Shown here in pieces: positions 18,011 to 26,008 of a DNA stretch of 64,000 nt. The DNA is from UMGS1590 sp900552455 (GTDB lineage Bacteria > Bacillota > Peptococcia > Peptococcales > Peptococcaceae). The stretch lies in NCBI GenBank assembly GCA_963931105.1, contig OZ007004.1:2542001-2606000 (forward strand), in the 5' to 3' direction. A model generated the notes under the pieces. It searched no databases. It saw only the letters and a program-made list of their open reading frames with translations, and was not told the DNA's origin. A program made the translations under genes and the position numbers. Position 1 is the stretch's first letter, and the number at the start of each line of letters is the position of its first letter.

Positions 18011-20359
18011 TCAGAATTTGCCGAAGAGCAGGTATTTCAGGCGCTGGACGAAGCCCTGTGGTTCGCGCATTGGCGTCTGGGTCTGCGCTGAAGCGGCTGG
18101 CTGTGGCGCTGGCTTTTCCTGCGCTGGAGCGGCTGGCGCTGGTTGCTCAACGTGGTGCTTGACCTTGCTGACGGCTGGCGCCTGCTGGGCGGTGAGCTTT
18201 GCTGGCGCGTTTTCTTCGTCGATGACGGTGCGGCCGGAGAGATGCGTTTCTTCGACGTCGATGCAGGAGGTGGATTCGCGCAGCCATTTGAAGAGCTCGT
18301 ACTGCTCGGTCTGGCTGTCGATCTTTTTCTCGCCTTCTGCAGGATAGAGGCGCTTGTAGGTGCCGTCTGGCTGCTGTACGCGGGCGAGCATGTTGTCCTT
18401 GGCGAGGATCTCGAGAACGTCAAAAATGGTGGCCTTGACTTCGTCATCGAGGATCTCGACGGCGACTTCGACGCGGAAGTTGAGGTTTCTGGTCATCCAG
18501 TCGGCGCTGCCGATGTACAGATGCTGGCGCTCGCCGTAGCCGAAGAGGAAGACGCGCGGATGCTCAAGGAAGCGGCCGACCATGCTCTTGATGGTGATGT
18601 TTTCGGTGAGGCCTGGCACGCCGGCACGCATGCAGCAAACGCCGCGGATGTAGAGGGTGATCTGCACGCCGGCCTGGCTGGCTTCGATGAGCTTGTCGAT
18701 GATGTTCTTATCGGAGAGGCCGTTGATCTTGGCGATGACGCGCGCTGGCTGGCCGGCTTTGGCGGCTGCGATCTCGCGATCGATGAGCTCGAGGAAATGG
18801 TTTTTCATCTCGAGCGGCGCGACGAGAAGATACTGGCTCTGCTCGACAAACTGGCCGAGGCTGAGACATTCAAAGACGTTGACGGCTTCGGCGGCGATGT
18901 CTTTGTTGGTGGTGATGAGGGAAAAGTCTGTGTACTGACGCGCGGTCTTTTCGTTGTAGTTGCCGGTGCCGATCTGCACGATGTGCTTGACCTGGCCGTC
19001 GACGTTGCGGGTGATGACGCAGAGCTTGGAGTGGACTTTGTACTGGTCGAAGCCGTAGATGACCTGGCAGCCTGCTTCCTCGAGGCGCTTGGACCAGATG
19101 ATATTGTGCTCTTCGTCAAAGCGGGCTTTGAGCTCGACGAGGACCATGACGTTCTTGCCGTTCTCGGCGGCCTTGGCGAGGGCCTGCGCAACCTTGCTGC
19201 CGTTGGCGATGCGGTAGAGGGTGATGTTGATGGATTTTACGGTTGGATCGACGGCTGCTTCGTCGAGAAGATCGAGGAAGGTCTTCATGGAATGGTACGG
19301 ATAGGCGAGCAGGATGTCGCAGTTGCAGCGGTCGAGATAGCGGATGATCGAATCCCCTGGCGCGATGCACGCTGGCATAAGCGGTGGCATCGGCTCGTAG
19401 TTGAGAGTTGGGAAATCGTCGGTGAGATCGCCGAAGAGGCCGTAGATAAAGTTCAGCGACAGCGGCAGCTCTGGCGTGACGATGACGCATTTCTGCTTGG
19501 CCTTGACGCGTTTCAAAAGATAGCGCAAAAGCTCTGGCGAGATCTGCTTGGAGAGCTGCACGCGCACAACAGACGAATGCTTGCGCGTTTTGATCAGCTG
19601 CTCCATCTGCTCGCGCCAGTCCATTTCTTCGTCGTAGCGCGCTTCGTCGACGCGCAGGTCGCCGTTGCGCGTGAGGCGGAAGATGAATTTGTCGGTGATG
19701 TGGCTCTTTAAGATGAGTTGATCGGCGAAATGATAGACGAGGTTCGCCGCTGTGACAAAGCAAAATCCGCGGCCGGATTCATCCGGGAAGATAAAATAAC
19801 GTGGGAAATTGGTGTTGAGGATCGGGATGACTGCGACGTTCGATTTCTTGTCAGAATTCTCGAAGGCGATGCAGACATACTGCTCCTTGTTGCTCAGGTA
19901 TGGGAATGGATGGTGAGAATCGACCACCTGCGGCGAGAGATACGGCTTCACCGCCTGGGAGAAGTATTTCTCCAGCATTTCCTCCTGATAATCGGTGACA
20001 TGGTCCGGCGAAATCTCGTAGATTCCGTGCTGGCGCAGCTGGCGCATGAGCTCCACATAGCATTTCTCGGCGCGAGGAATGATATGCTTGACCTCGTCGT
20101 AGATCATATCCAGCTGCTCGGAGGCCGTCATGCGGGATTTTTTGTCGATCTCGTCTGGCGTCAGCTCGGCAGCATCCGACAGCCCGCCGACGCGCACCAT
20201 GAAAAACTCATCCAGATTTGAGCCAAAGATGGACATAAAGCGCATGCGTTCAAACAAAGGCAATCTGGTGTCTTCTGCTTCTTCCAGCACGCGTTCGTTA
20301 AAACGCAGCCAGCTTAACTCCCTATTTACATAAGGATTGTTGTTCATCTCTGAATTCAT
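18011..20359 (-). CDS. ppk1: Polyphosphate kinase 1 with an extended low-complexity C-terminus
   Basis: Reversibly polymerises ATP gamma-phosphate into polyphosphate. 782 residues: N domain (VNRELSWLRFNERVLEEA), head domain, and two PLD-like catalytic domains. The autophosphorylated His is in YKVHSKLCVI (~residue 440) and the second conserved block is IQIGTGNYNEKTARQYTDF-like; RNLNFRVEVAVEI marks the C-terminal domain. After ~residue 690 comes a tail rich in Pro, Ala and Gln ending in a basic/aromatic stretch (GFVQRLKYLLFGKF), unlike typical PPK1. Start at 20359 has GGGAG eight bases upstream. Overlaps ppx by 38 nt. Confidence 0.95.
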   Translation of the reverse strand: MNSEMNNNPYVNRELSWLRFNERVLEEAEDTRLPLFERMRFMSIFGSNLDEFFMVRVGGLSDAAELTPDEIDKKSRMTASEQLDMIYDEVKHIIPRAEKCYVELMRQLRQHGIYEISPDHVTDYQEEMLEKYFSQAVKPYLSPQVVDSHHPFPYLSNKEQYVCIAFENSDKKSNVAVIPILNTNFPRYFIFPDESGRGFCFVTAANLVYHFADQLILKSHITDKFIFRLTRNGDLRVDEARYDEEMDWREQMEQLIKTRKHSSVVRVQLSKQISPELLRYLLKRVKAKQKCVIVTPELPLSLNFIYGLFGDLTDDFPTLNYEPMPPLMPACIAPGDSIIRYLDRCNCDILLAYPYHSMKTFLDLLDEAAVDPTVKSINITLYRIANGSKVAQALAKAAENGKNVMVLVELKARFDEEHNIIWSKRLEEAGCQVIYGFDQYKVHSKLCVITRNVDGQVKHIVQIGTGNYNEKTARQYTDFSLITTNKDIAAEAVNVFECLSLGQFVEQSQYLLVAPLEMKNHFLELIDREIAAAKAGQPARVIAKINGLSDKNIIDKLIEASQAGVQITLYIRGVCCMRAGVPGLTENITIKSMVGRFLEHPRVFLFGYGERQHLYIGSADWMTRNLNFRVEVAVEILDDEVKATIFDVLEILAKDNMLARVQQPDGTYKRLYPAEGEKKIDSQTEQYELFKWLRESTSCIDVEETHLSGRTVIDEENAPAKLTAQQAPAVSKVKHHVEQPAPAAPAQEKPAPQPAASAQTQTPMREPQGFVQRLKYLLFGKF

Positions 20360-21284
20360 CGATTCCGCTCCCTCTCAAAATACCATTTTCTATCATATAT
20401 CCTTCGCGCACACCGTGGCTGACGACGGTCAGCTCTGTTGCGCCAACAAAATTCATGATCGACTTGATCACGATGAGCCCCGGGATAAACGTCACGAGAC
20501 GCTCAGGGATGACGCGGTTCAGGATCTTGATCCCGTCCATGCCCAGCATCGAGATCATGCGGTCCAGCTCTTCAATCTCGTCCATCGTCATCGTGTAGCC
20601 CATCGTCTCGCCGTCCTTGCCGAGAATGTGACGGTGCACCTTCGTCAGCGCGCGCGCTGTGCCGCCCATGCCGTAGATGCGACGGAAGCCTTTTTCGGCG
20701 ATGTTCATCGTGCCTTCAAGCTCTGCCGCTACATATTTGGCGATCTTGGCGCGCTGCTTGGAATTCGGGAAGAGCCCCTTGACGAATTTGTTGTACATCG
20801 CCAGCGCCCCGATCTCCTTGGACGTGCTCGAGACCAGACCATAGTCGTCGTAGTAGAACACCTGCGCGCTGCCGCCGCCAAGGTCGAACCCAGCGGCCTT
20901 GTCGTCCTTGATGCAGCTCTGCAGGCCGATGTAATCGTAGTAGGCCTCCTCGCAGCCAGAAAGCAGCCGGATGTCGATCCCTGTCGCCTTCTTGACCTCC
21001 GAGAGCACCTGATTCTGGTTACCGATGCTGCGCAGCGACGCCGTCGCAAAGCAGGAAAAACCGTCGCAGCCTGTCTCGTCGCACATCGTCTTCATGCGTC
21101 CCAGGACTGAGCAGAGGCGGCTGATCCCTTCTGCCGTCAGCACGCCGTCCTCAATGTAGCTCAGGATCTCGGCAAATTCCTTCTCGTTGACCAGCGCGCG
21201 AAACGAATTGTCCGGATCGATCTGATAGACCACCGCACGCATCGTGTTGGAACCAATATCAATTAAACCATACTTCACTGTCAC
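20322..21284 (-). CDS. ppx: Exopolyphosphatase / guanosine pentaphosphatase family protein
   Basis: Ppx/GppA phosphatase of the ASKHA fold: phosphate-1 loop IDIGSNTMR at the N-terminus and FDLGGGSAQVFYY near residue 140. 320 residues is the short form lacking the C-terminal HD-like domain of E. coli Ppx. Hydrolyses terminal phosphates of polyphosphate and possibly pppGpp. It precedes ppk1 with a 38-nt overlap, so synthesis and breakdown of polyP are coexpressed. GTG start with a weak ribosome site. Confidence 0.92.
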   Translation of the reverse strand: MTVKYGLIDIGSNTMRAVVYQIDPDNSFRALVNEKEFAEILSYIEDGVLTAEGISRLCSVLGRMKTMCDETGCDGFSCFATASLRSIGNQNQVLSEVKKATGIDIRLLSGCEEAYYDYIGLQSCIKDDKAAGFDLGGGSAQVFYYDDYGLVSSTSKEIGALAMYNKFVKGLFPNSKQRAKIAKYVAAELEGTMNIAEKGFRRIYGMGGTARALTKVHRHILGKDGETMGYTMTMDEIEELDRMISMLGMDGIKILNRVIPERLVTFIPGLIVIKSIMNFVGATELTVVSHGVREGYMIENGILRGSGIDEFRDEQQSLCK

Positions 21285-21303
21285 TCGCTCTTTTCTGTTT
21301 AGA

Positions 21304-21843
21304 TTAGATCGTCAAACTTTCATGCCAGTACGCCGTCTGCGGATCGTCCTTCACCGCCTGGAATTTTTTCAGGCGCACCGGCGCATACTTGAACGACAGG
21401 CTGAAGAAAAACGTGATCTCGTCCTCCACAGAATCCTTCGGACGCACCACAACCTGATCCGGATAAAACATATACTGCACATCCTGATCGCGCCAGGAAA
21501 CCTCGACGTTGCCGATCTTGGCAGTGATCGTTCCCCACTGGCCAACACTCAGCGCATTCAGCGGACCGCGGCTGCTTTTCAGCTCGCGATACTGCAAGCC
21601 CATCGAATAGTTGACCTCGCCCAGGATCTGCGTGAAATGCTCCACCACAAATCGCCCAGGCAGCCCGATCTCCTCGATCAGCCGACGCTCCGAATCGATC
21701 GCGCCGGCGATCTGCGCCAGGCGCTTCTGCAGCGCCAGGTCTTCGTCGTCTGACCAGTGCATCTCGTCCTTGAACTTGTTCAATACCTCCTGCAGGTCCT
21801 CGCAAAGCATCAGGACCTCAGCATCATGTTCTAAAAATTGCAT
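21304..21843 (-). CDS. Unknown protein at the head of the polyphosphate operon
   Basis: 179 residues from the ATG at 21843 (AAGG nine bases upstream; another ATG at 21852 is poorly placed). The N-terminal half is helical and acidic (EHDAEVLMLCEDLQEVL, DLALQKRLAQIAGAID); the C-terminal half is predicted beta (QWGTITAKIGNVEVSW, QYMFYPDQVVVRP, DEITFFFSLSFKY). No signal peptide or membrane span. I do not recognise the family. It lies 19 bases before ppx behind its own promoter, suggesting a role in polyphosphate or phosphate stress, but that is inference from position only. Confidence 0.7.
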   Translation of the reverse strand: MQFLEHDAEVLMLCEDLQEVLNKFKDEMHWSDDEDLALQKRLAQIAGAIDSERRLIEEIGLPGRFVVEHFTQILGEVNYSMGLQYRELKSSRGPLNALSVGQWGTITAKIGNVEVSWRDQDVQYMFYPDQVVVRPKDSVEDEITFFFSLSFKYAPVRLKKFQAVKDDPQTAYWHESLTI

Positions 21844-21898
21844 ATCTGTCATCCTTCATTGTTTTTAATCGTCATTTTTATTGGTAGAATCTGTCCTC

Positions 21899-21927
21899 AT
21901 TATAGCATGACCATCGCCCAGCCGCAA
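21899..21927 (-). promoter_or_regulatory. Promoter of the unknown gene-ppx-ppk1 operon
   Basis: Minus-strand TTGCGG (21927-21922), 17-base spacer, TATAAT (21904-21899), about 55 bases before the first start codon. No Pho-box-like direct repeats were evident. Confidence 0.65.
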
Positions 21928-22027
21928 AGCTTTCTGCCCCCTTTCCGCCCTTCGGCGCGCATTTTTTCGCTCGCTACAAGAGAAACGTAAAGCCCGCGTA
22001 AAAGCCGCGTCAGGATTATTTTAATGC

Positions 22028-22056
22028 TTGACAATTTCTGCAAATCTGTGTAAGAT
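22028..22056 (+). promoter_or_regulatory. Promoter for the tRNA-Leu region
   Basis: TTGACA (22028-22033), 17-base spacer, TAAGAT (22051-22056). It drives transcription into the decayed tRNA copy and probably through to the intact tRNA-Leu. Confidence 0.75.
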
Positions 22057-22076
22057 AATCTAGTAACAACAAACCA

Positions 22077-22146
22077 GCCAGCGTGATGGAACTGGCAGAC
22101 GTGACGGACTCAAAATCTACTTCGTAGAATGTTGAGTGCCCTGGCA
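22077..22146 (+). pseudogene. Decayed tRNA-Leu (CAA-like), no T-arm and no CCA
   Basis: The 5' part copies a tRNA-Leu: GCCAGCG acceptor strand, D-arm GGAACTGGCAGACG and anticodon loop CTCAAAA. The anticodon stem has two mismatches, there is no TTCGANTC T-loop, and the 3' acceptor strand (CTGGC) pairs over only five bases and is followed by AAAA instead of CCA. At 70 bases it is about 15 short of the intact copy 120 bases downstream. Most likely a deletion derivative. Confidence 0.65.
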
Positions 22147-22192
22147 AAACCCTTGATAAATCGGCGTTTTCACAACTTCATAATTTCATTTG

Positions 22193-22259
22193 ATTTTAAT
22201 ATCCCTCCCGCACATCCCTCCAAAATCTGAGATGTGCGGGACACAAGGGAAATTAAAAT
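22193..22259. repeat. Long imperfect hairpin between the two tRNA-Leu sequences
   Basis: Outer arms ATTTTAAT/ATTAAAAT (22193-22200, 22252-22259) enclose a perfect 11-bp stem TCCCGCACATC (22206-22216 with 22231-22241). The AT-rich ends around a GC-rich core make it terminator-like on both strands or a small palindromic mobile unit. Confidence 0.55.
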
Positions 22260-22265
22260 ATAAAT

Positions 22266-22350
22266 GCCGGTGTGTCGGAATTGGCAGACGACCGCGACTC
22301 AAAATCGTGTGGAGAAATCCGTGTGGGTTCGAGTCCCACCACCGGCACCA
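22266..22350 (+). tRNA. tRNA-Leu (anticodon CAA)
   Basis: 85 bases including encoded CCA. Acceptor GCCGGTG pairs with CACCGGC; D-arm TCG/CGA with the GGCAGA loop; anticodon arm CGCGA-CTCAAAA-TCGTG with anticodon CAA; long class II variable arm; T-arm GTGGG-TTCGAGT-CCCAC; discriminator A then CCA. Reads UUG codons. The integrase gene of the conjugative element ends 37 bases downstream, making this 3' end the probable attachment site. Confidence 0.95.
22320..22350 (+). other. Probable left attachment site (attL) of the integrative element
   Basis: The T-arm and acceptor 3' end of tRNA-Leu abut the minus-strand integrase gene, the standard layout for tyrosine-integrase elements that use tRNA 3' ends. 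The matching right-hand copy is not in the window, so the exact core cannot be defined. Confidence 0.6.
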
Positions 22351-22358
22351 GAATTTTC

Positions 22359-22387
22359 AGCCCTGAGCTTTACGGTTCAGGGCTTTT
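22359..22387 (+). terminator. Terminator of tRNA-Leu
   Basis: AGCCCTGA (22359-22366) pairs with TCAGGGCT (22377-22384), then TTT. It fills the gap between the tRNA and the integrase stop codon. Confidence 0.8.
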
Positions 22388-23893
22388 CTATTGCCCAACG
22401 ATCTGTACTCCGGTGTTCTCCGGGTAAAACGCAAGGATCGCATTTGCAGACGAGACCTTGCTGCTGTAATCCAGGTGGGTGTAGATGTTGGAAGTCGTTC
22501 CAATATCACTGTGTCCCAGCCATTCCTGGATTTCCTTCAGACTGACGCCGTTTGCGTAAAGCAGGCTGGCACAGCTGTGACGAAGGTCATGGAAACGAAT
22601 CTTTTTCAGACCGTTGTTTTTCAGCACGATTTCAAAATGCTGGGTGATGAAGTTCGGCTTCACAAGCTCGCCAATCGCGTTGACATAGATGTAATCCAGA
22701 TATTTCTGGCAATAGGCATTTCCGCATACCTTCTGATTGATCAGCTGTTCCTGTCTGAGCCGGTGCAACAATTCCTCAAAAGGCGGGACCAGCGGCAGCG
22801 TGCGATAGCTGGATTTCGTCTTTGTTCGGTCCTTCTGGATCGTGACCTCCTTGCCGTCCACCGTGACCTGTGTAACCGTGTGCTTGATTGTGAACGTCTT
22901 TTTCTCAAAGTCAATGGCGTCCCATTTCAGCCCGACAACTTCGCTGCGGCGCAGGCCGTAAAATGCGGCCAGAATAACAGCCAGTTCAATCGGATCGCCG
23001 CGCACCACATTGAAAAGAGTTTCAAGCTCTTCCTGATTGTAGATAGTAGCGACGTATTTGACCTTTCTGGGCCGTTCTACGCGGTCGGCGGGATTGGACT
23101 TAATCAAGCCGATCTGAAACGCATATTGCAGGCATTTGCGAATGTTTGCGTGCCTATGAATGACCGTGTTTGCAGTCAGTCCTGAATTTAGCTCATGTTG
23201 GTAATAATCTTGGATGTACTTCGGATGCTTCTCCAGGTCTTGCAGCGTGAGCTTCTTATCCCGAAAGTATGGGATGATGCTTCTTCTGATAGACATAGAG
23301 TAAGAGGCATACGTTGTGACCTCCAAACTGTTCTTCATCATCTCCAGCCATTCCTCAAGGAAATCTGTAAACAGAATCGGCGCTTCATCTGCACAGGGAT
23401 TGACTTGGGCCATGATGTTTTCCCTGATCCATTCCAGATCGACCGCATACTGAAAGGCCGTAACGATGACCTCATGGTACAGCAGCAGCTCGTTTGCAGT
23501 TGCTTCATTCTGCTGGCGCTCATGGCGGTAGAAATTTTCCAAATCTCTTGCCGTCATTTTTAAGAGGGCTATCGGATGCTCCTGGAAATAAGGCACGATG
23601 TAGTTTTTTACGTCGTAGGCATACTCAGCATAGGTGCTGGTGCCAAGCGTCACAGCCTTGTCTTTGAGCCATTTAGAGAGGAAGTCCGTGAAAAGCATAT
23701 CCGCATTTTCCATAAGGTTGTCCGGGTTAAATTCCTTGCGCGTTTTGAGTAGCATTGCCTCCGCTCGCTTCTTATTGCCTTTGACAGGCAGCCCGGTACT
23801 GATGGATTTGCCTTTGCGTTTTCCATCCTTGCCTTTCCAGCTCAAGATCATTTGATAGTAACCATTTTGTTCTCTCAGGTGTCCTGCTACCAT
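22388..23893 (-). CDS. int: Site-specific tyrosine integrase with duplicated core-binding domain
   Basis: Catalyses integration and excision of the element. 501 residues, against ~380-410 for most ICE integrases. Order: N-terminal arm-binding domain (~1-60, with the GKDGKRKGKSISTG strand), a SAM-like core-binding domain (~68-165, FTDFLSKWLKDKAV), a second copy (~175-285, FTDFLEEWLEMMKN), then the catalytic domain with Arg in YGLRRSEVVGLKW, FHDLRHSCASLL (HxxR), WLGHSDIGTT and nucleophile Tyr in IYTHLDY. All catalytic residues are present. Adjacent to tRNA-Leu and preceded by an excisionase-like gene. Start at 23893 has a GGAGG upstream. Confidence 0.94.
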   Translation of the reverse strand: MVAGHLREQNGYYQMILSWKGKDGKRKGKSISTGLPVKGNKKRAEAMLLKTRKEFNPDNLMENADMLFTDFLSKWLKDKAVTLGTSTYAEYAYDVKNYIVPYFQEHPIALLKMTARDLENFYRHERQQNEATANELLLYHEVIVTAFQYAVDLEWIRENIMAQVNPCADEAPILFTDFLEEWLEMMKNSLEVTTYASYSMSIRRSIIPYFRDKKLTLQDLEKHPKYIQDYYQHELNSGLTANTVIHRHANIRKCLQYAFQIGLIKSNPADRVERPRKVKYVATIYNQEELETLFNVVRGDPIELAVILAAFYGLRRSEVVGLKWDAIDFEKKTFTIKHTVTQVTVDGKEVTIQKDRTKTKSSYRTLPLVPPFEELLHRLRQEQLINQKVCGNAYCQKYLDYIYVNAIGELVKPNFITQHFEIVLKNNGLKKIRFHDLRHSCASLLYANGVSLKEIQEWLGHSDIGTTSNIYTHLDYSSKVSSANAILAFYPENTGVQIVGQ

Positions 23894-23982
23894 TGTTTTC
23901 CTCCTTCCAAGCAGTAGCTGTATTCACCCGCTGTTGACGCTTATATCGTAGCAGTTGCGGAAGAATGCGGCAAGGATACGGA

Positions 23983-24204
23983 TTAACTTCGTCCGATAAC
24001 GTGCAGGTAATTGAAAATATGTAATTTAGGAATCTTATAGGTCCGGCCCACCTTGAAGTGTTCAATGCAGTTTTTCTTCAGAAGCCGGTAGGCGGACTTT
24101 TCGCTGATCCCTAACATTTTGCTCATTTGGGTGACGCTTACCACGTCGGGATATTCCTTGAAAATCATCGTATAAGCGTCTTTTTGTGATAGTGACATAC
24201 TCAT
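23983..24204 (-). CDS. xis: Excisionase-like helix-turn-helix protein
   Basis: 73 residues from the ATG at 24204 (GGAGG eight bases upstream). A MerR/Xis-type winged helix: VSVTQMSKMLGISEKSAYRLLKK (recognition helix), then the wing FKVGRTYKIPKLHIFNYL. Proteins of this shape next to tyrosine integrases bend DNA to favour excision. It lies 89 bases upstream of int in the same orientation. Could equally be a small regulator of int. Confidence 0.8.
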   Translation of the reverse strand: MSMSLSQKDAYTMIFKEYPDVVSVTQMSKMLGISEKSAYRLLKKNCIEHFKVGRTYKIPKLHIFNYLHVIGRS

Positions 24205-24213
24205 GTGGAACAC

Positions 24214-24873
24214 CTCCTCAGTCGGAGAATGTCATAAATTATAGATAGAATAGCCGCACCAATGTCTGGCTAACTGTTCGTGAAAGCAGCTCACTGGTGC
24301 GGCTATATGATTTATCTGTGATTTTTACGCCACATTTGCCACGCATCCCTGACGCCGGGGACAGGACAGGTCTCCGCTGGCGCGGCTGTCATAACTCCGC
24401 AGCGTCGTTCGTAGCGTGCGCCGCAGGGTTCCCCCCAAGTCTTTGGCGGGCCGTGAGGAAGTATCTTTAAGCCCCCGCGCAGTCATCGCGCCGGATGTGC
24501 CACCATCCGGGTCACAGGGACGTTGATCGCTCCGAAACAGCTTGTCCATCACCTCCTGGCTGCTCCATCTTCGCGGCGCCCTGCACTCGCTCATACGCGG
24601 GTTATGTACCTGTTCTGCCGTGTATTCAGTTGTCAAAGATCAGCGAAGGAAAAATCCCCTTCTTGCTAACCATGACAAAAACAGGCAGTTTGTCCTGTCT
24701 GTACTGCGATTTATTTGAAAAAAATATTTTGCCCTACCGCTTCACAGAAGCTACGGACAGCGCAAGCTCCTTACAAGCACAATAAAATAGGTACTATCGT
24801 ACTCAAAAACACCTTTTATAAGGTTCTTCCTGCAAGGAAATGGGCACGATAAAATATGATTAAGGAGACGATA
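24214..24873. other. 660-base region between xis and the XRE regulator; inverted repeat and operators, no convincing gene
   Basis: A 12-bp perfect inverted repeat ATAGCCGCACCA (24250-24261 with 24295-24306) lies upstream of xis. A 103-codon minus-strand frame (24325-24636, TTG start, Arg/Ser-rich) has no ribosome site and is not called. Toward the right end are copies of a GGTACTATCG-type sequence (24790-24799) and a relative (GGCACGATA, 24843-24851) that probably bind the XRE regulator. Confidence 0.5.
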
Positions 24874-25254
24874 GTGCCTATGGAACTGATAAAAGAGCTG
24901 GGACGAAGGATACAAAAAGCGCGTAAGGAAAAAGGACTGACGCAGCAGGAACTCGCAGATCTGAGCCATGTTTCTCTGAAGCACGTTCAAGGTTGCGAAA
25001 GAGGGGTGAAAAACCCTTCTTTTGAGGTTCTACGCGCTTTTGGCAAAGTCTTGAATTTATCTTTAGATTCCCTGATGAATCTCGATCTGCCAGAAGATGA
25101 GCAAGCCGCCAACGATATGCGGCAACTTTATCTTTCGTGCCCTCCGGCTGCCAGAAAAGTGCTGTTAAATTCGACCCGTGCGTTGGCCGATGAGCTAAAA
25201 GAGATGGTGCAGACGGCCGGGGTTGACCCAAATGAACATTTAGAGAATAAGTAA
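24874..25254 (+). CDS. XRE/Cro-type helix-turn-helix regulator
   Basis: 126 residues from a GTG at 24874 (AAGGAG six bases before); ATG at 24880 or 24856 are alternatives. N-terminal Cro/CI fold: LGRRIQKARKEKGLTQQELADLSHVSLKHVQGCERGVKNPSF, then a helical tail (AANDMRQLYLSCPPAARKVLL). It is the only plus-strand gene at this end and is divergent from xis-int, as expected for an element switch. The sequence CGATAGTGCC overlaps its own start and recurs nearby, suggesting autoregulation. No peptidase or ImmA partner is fused. Confidence 0.87.
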   Translation: MPMELIKELGRRIQKARKEKGLTQQELADLSHVSLKHVQGCERGVKNPSFEVLRAFGKVLNLSLDSLMNLDLPEDEQAANDMRQLYLSCPPAARKVLLNSTRALADELKEMVQTAGVDPNEHLENK

Positions 25255-25314
25255 GCCGGTGGAGGAATAAAAATCCCCCACCGGCTACTTTTTTGCCGTT
25301 ATACAGCGGTCAGG

Positions 25315-25740
25315 TTATCGGGCCGTGTCCAGCAGACGTGCCAGCTTCTTCAGCCCGCGCCGGATGCTCTCCCATACGCGGCGGCGGTCAGCACCCTCGA
25401 TCCGGGCGATCTCGGCCACCGTCATGCCCAGGTAAAACCGGGCGTAGATACGCCGGGCTTGGACGGCGGTCAGCTGCATCAGCGCAGCGTACACTTCCTC
25501 CCGCAGCTGCTTCTGCTCCAGGATTTCCTCCGGGGTGAGCGGCCGGTTGAGGGCATCGTTTTCAATGCCATCCTCCCGGTTCAGAGAGTAGTGGGCCTTG
25601 TGCCGGAACTTCCGGCGTTCGTAGGCGGCATCATCCTGCTCCTGGCCCCGGATCGCGGCCACGACTTCCTCGGCCACGTCCACAAAGACATCGGTTTTAT
25701 ACACATCGGGATAAAGTTCCCGAAGATTGATCTTCTGCAT
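25315..25740 (-). CDS. Sigma-70-like RNA polymerase factor of the element
   Basis: 141 residues from the ATG at 25740 (GGAGG six bases upstream). The N-terminus (INLRELYPDVYKTD) is followed by a basic stretch (YERRKFRHKAHYSLNRED) and a region 4 helix-turn-helix (AVQARRIYARFYLGMTVAEIARIEGADRRRVWESIRRGLKKL). Similar small sigma-like proteins are common near the recombination end of Tn916/Tn1549-type elements. Region 2 is not clearly present, so it may be an atypical sigma or an activator. Confidence 0.82.
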   Translation of the reverse strand: MQKINLRELYPDVYKTDVFVDVAEEVVAAIRGQEQDDAAYERRKFRHKAHYSLNREDGIENDALNRPLTPEEILEQKQLREEVYAALMQLTAVQARRIYARFYLGMTVAEIARIEGADRRRVWESIRRGLKKLARLLDTAR

Positions 25741-25805
25741 TATGTACCTCCATTTCGATTCACGGGTTGACGGGTGAACCGAAACGAAGGCGGCGGGCGA
25801 CACCG

Positions 25806-25823
25806 TTCGGGAAAATTCCCGAA
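25806..25823. repeat. 8-bp inverted repeat upstream of the sigma-like gene
   Basis: TTCGGGAA (25806-25813) pairs with TTCCCGAA (25816-25823) with a two-base loop. It sits in the leader of the sigma-like gene and could be an operator. Confidence 0.5.
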
Positions 25824-25835
25824 AAAACGACAAGG

Positions 25836-25871
25836 AAAAGCGCCAGCATCCGAAGAACGGCGGCTGGCGCT
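25836..25871 (-). terminator. Terminator closing the short-ORF leader transcript
   Basis: Minus-strand stem AGCGCCAGC/GCTGGCGCT (25863-25871 with 25839-25847) followed by TTTT. It separates the small leader unit from the sigma-like gene. Confidence 0.75.
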
Positions 25872-25948
25872 GCTAAAAGAGGACTTATGACGCTTATGGA
25901 CCAGCCACGATAGTGCCTGTTCATAAGCAGATGGTGGCCGATTGACGG

Positions 25949-26008
25949 TCAGGCTTTTTTTGACAGGCTAATCCCTGTCGGATTTTGTCGAAGTAGTTTT
26001 CGTTGCAT
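25949..26008 (-). CDS. 19-residue short ORF with SD in a hairpin loop
   Basis: ATG at 26008 encodes MQRKLLRQNPTGISLSKKA, strongly basic. The upstream AGGAGGG sits in the 9-base loop of a 7-bp hairpin whose 3' arm touches the start codon. It lies behind a promoter matching those of the cargo two-component system. It may be a leader peptide or a tiny functional peptide; conservation is unknown. Confidence 0.45.
   Translation of the reverse strand: MQRKLLRQNPTGISLSKKA

Noticed and set aside
24325..24636. 103-codon minus-strand frame between xis and the XRE regulator
   Set aside because: TTG start without SD, Arg/Ser-biased composition and no recognisable fold; kept as intergenic.
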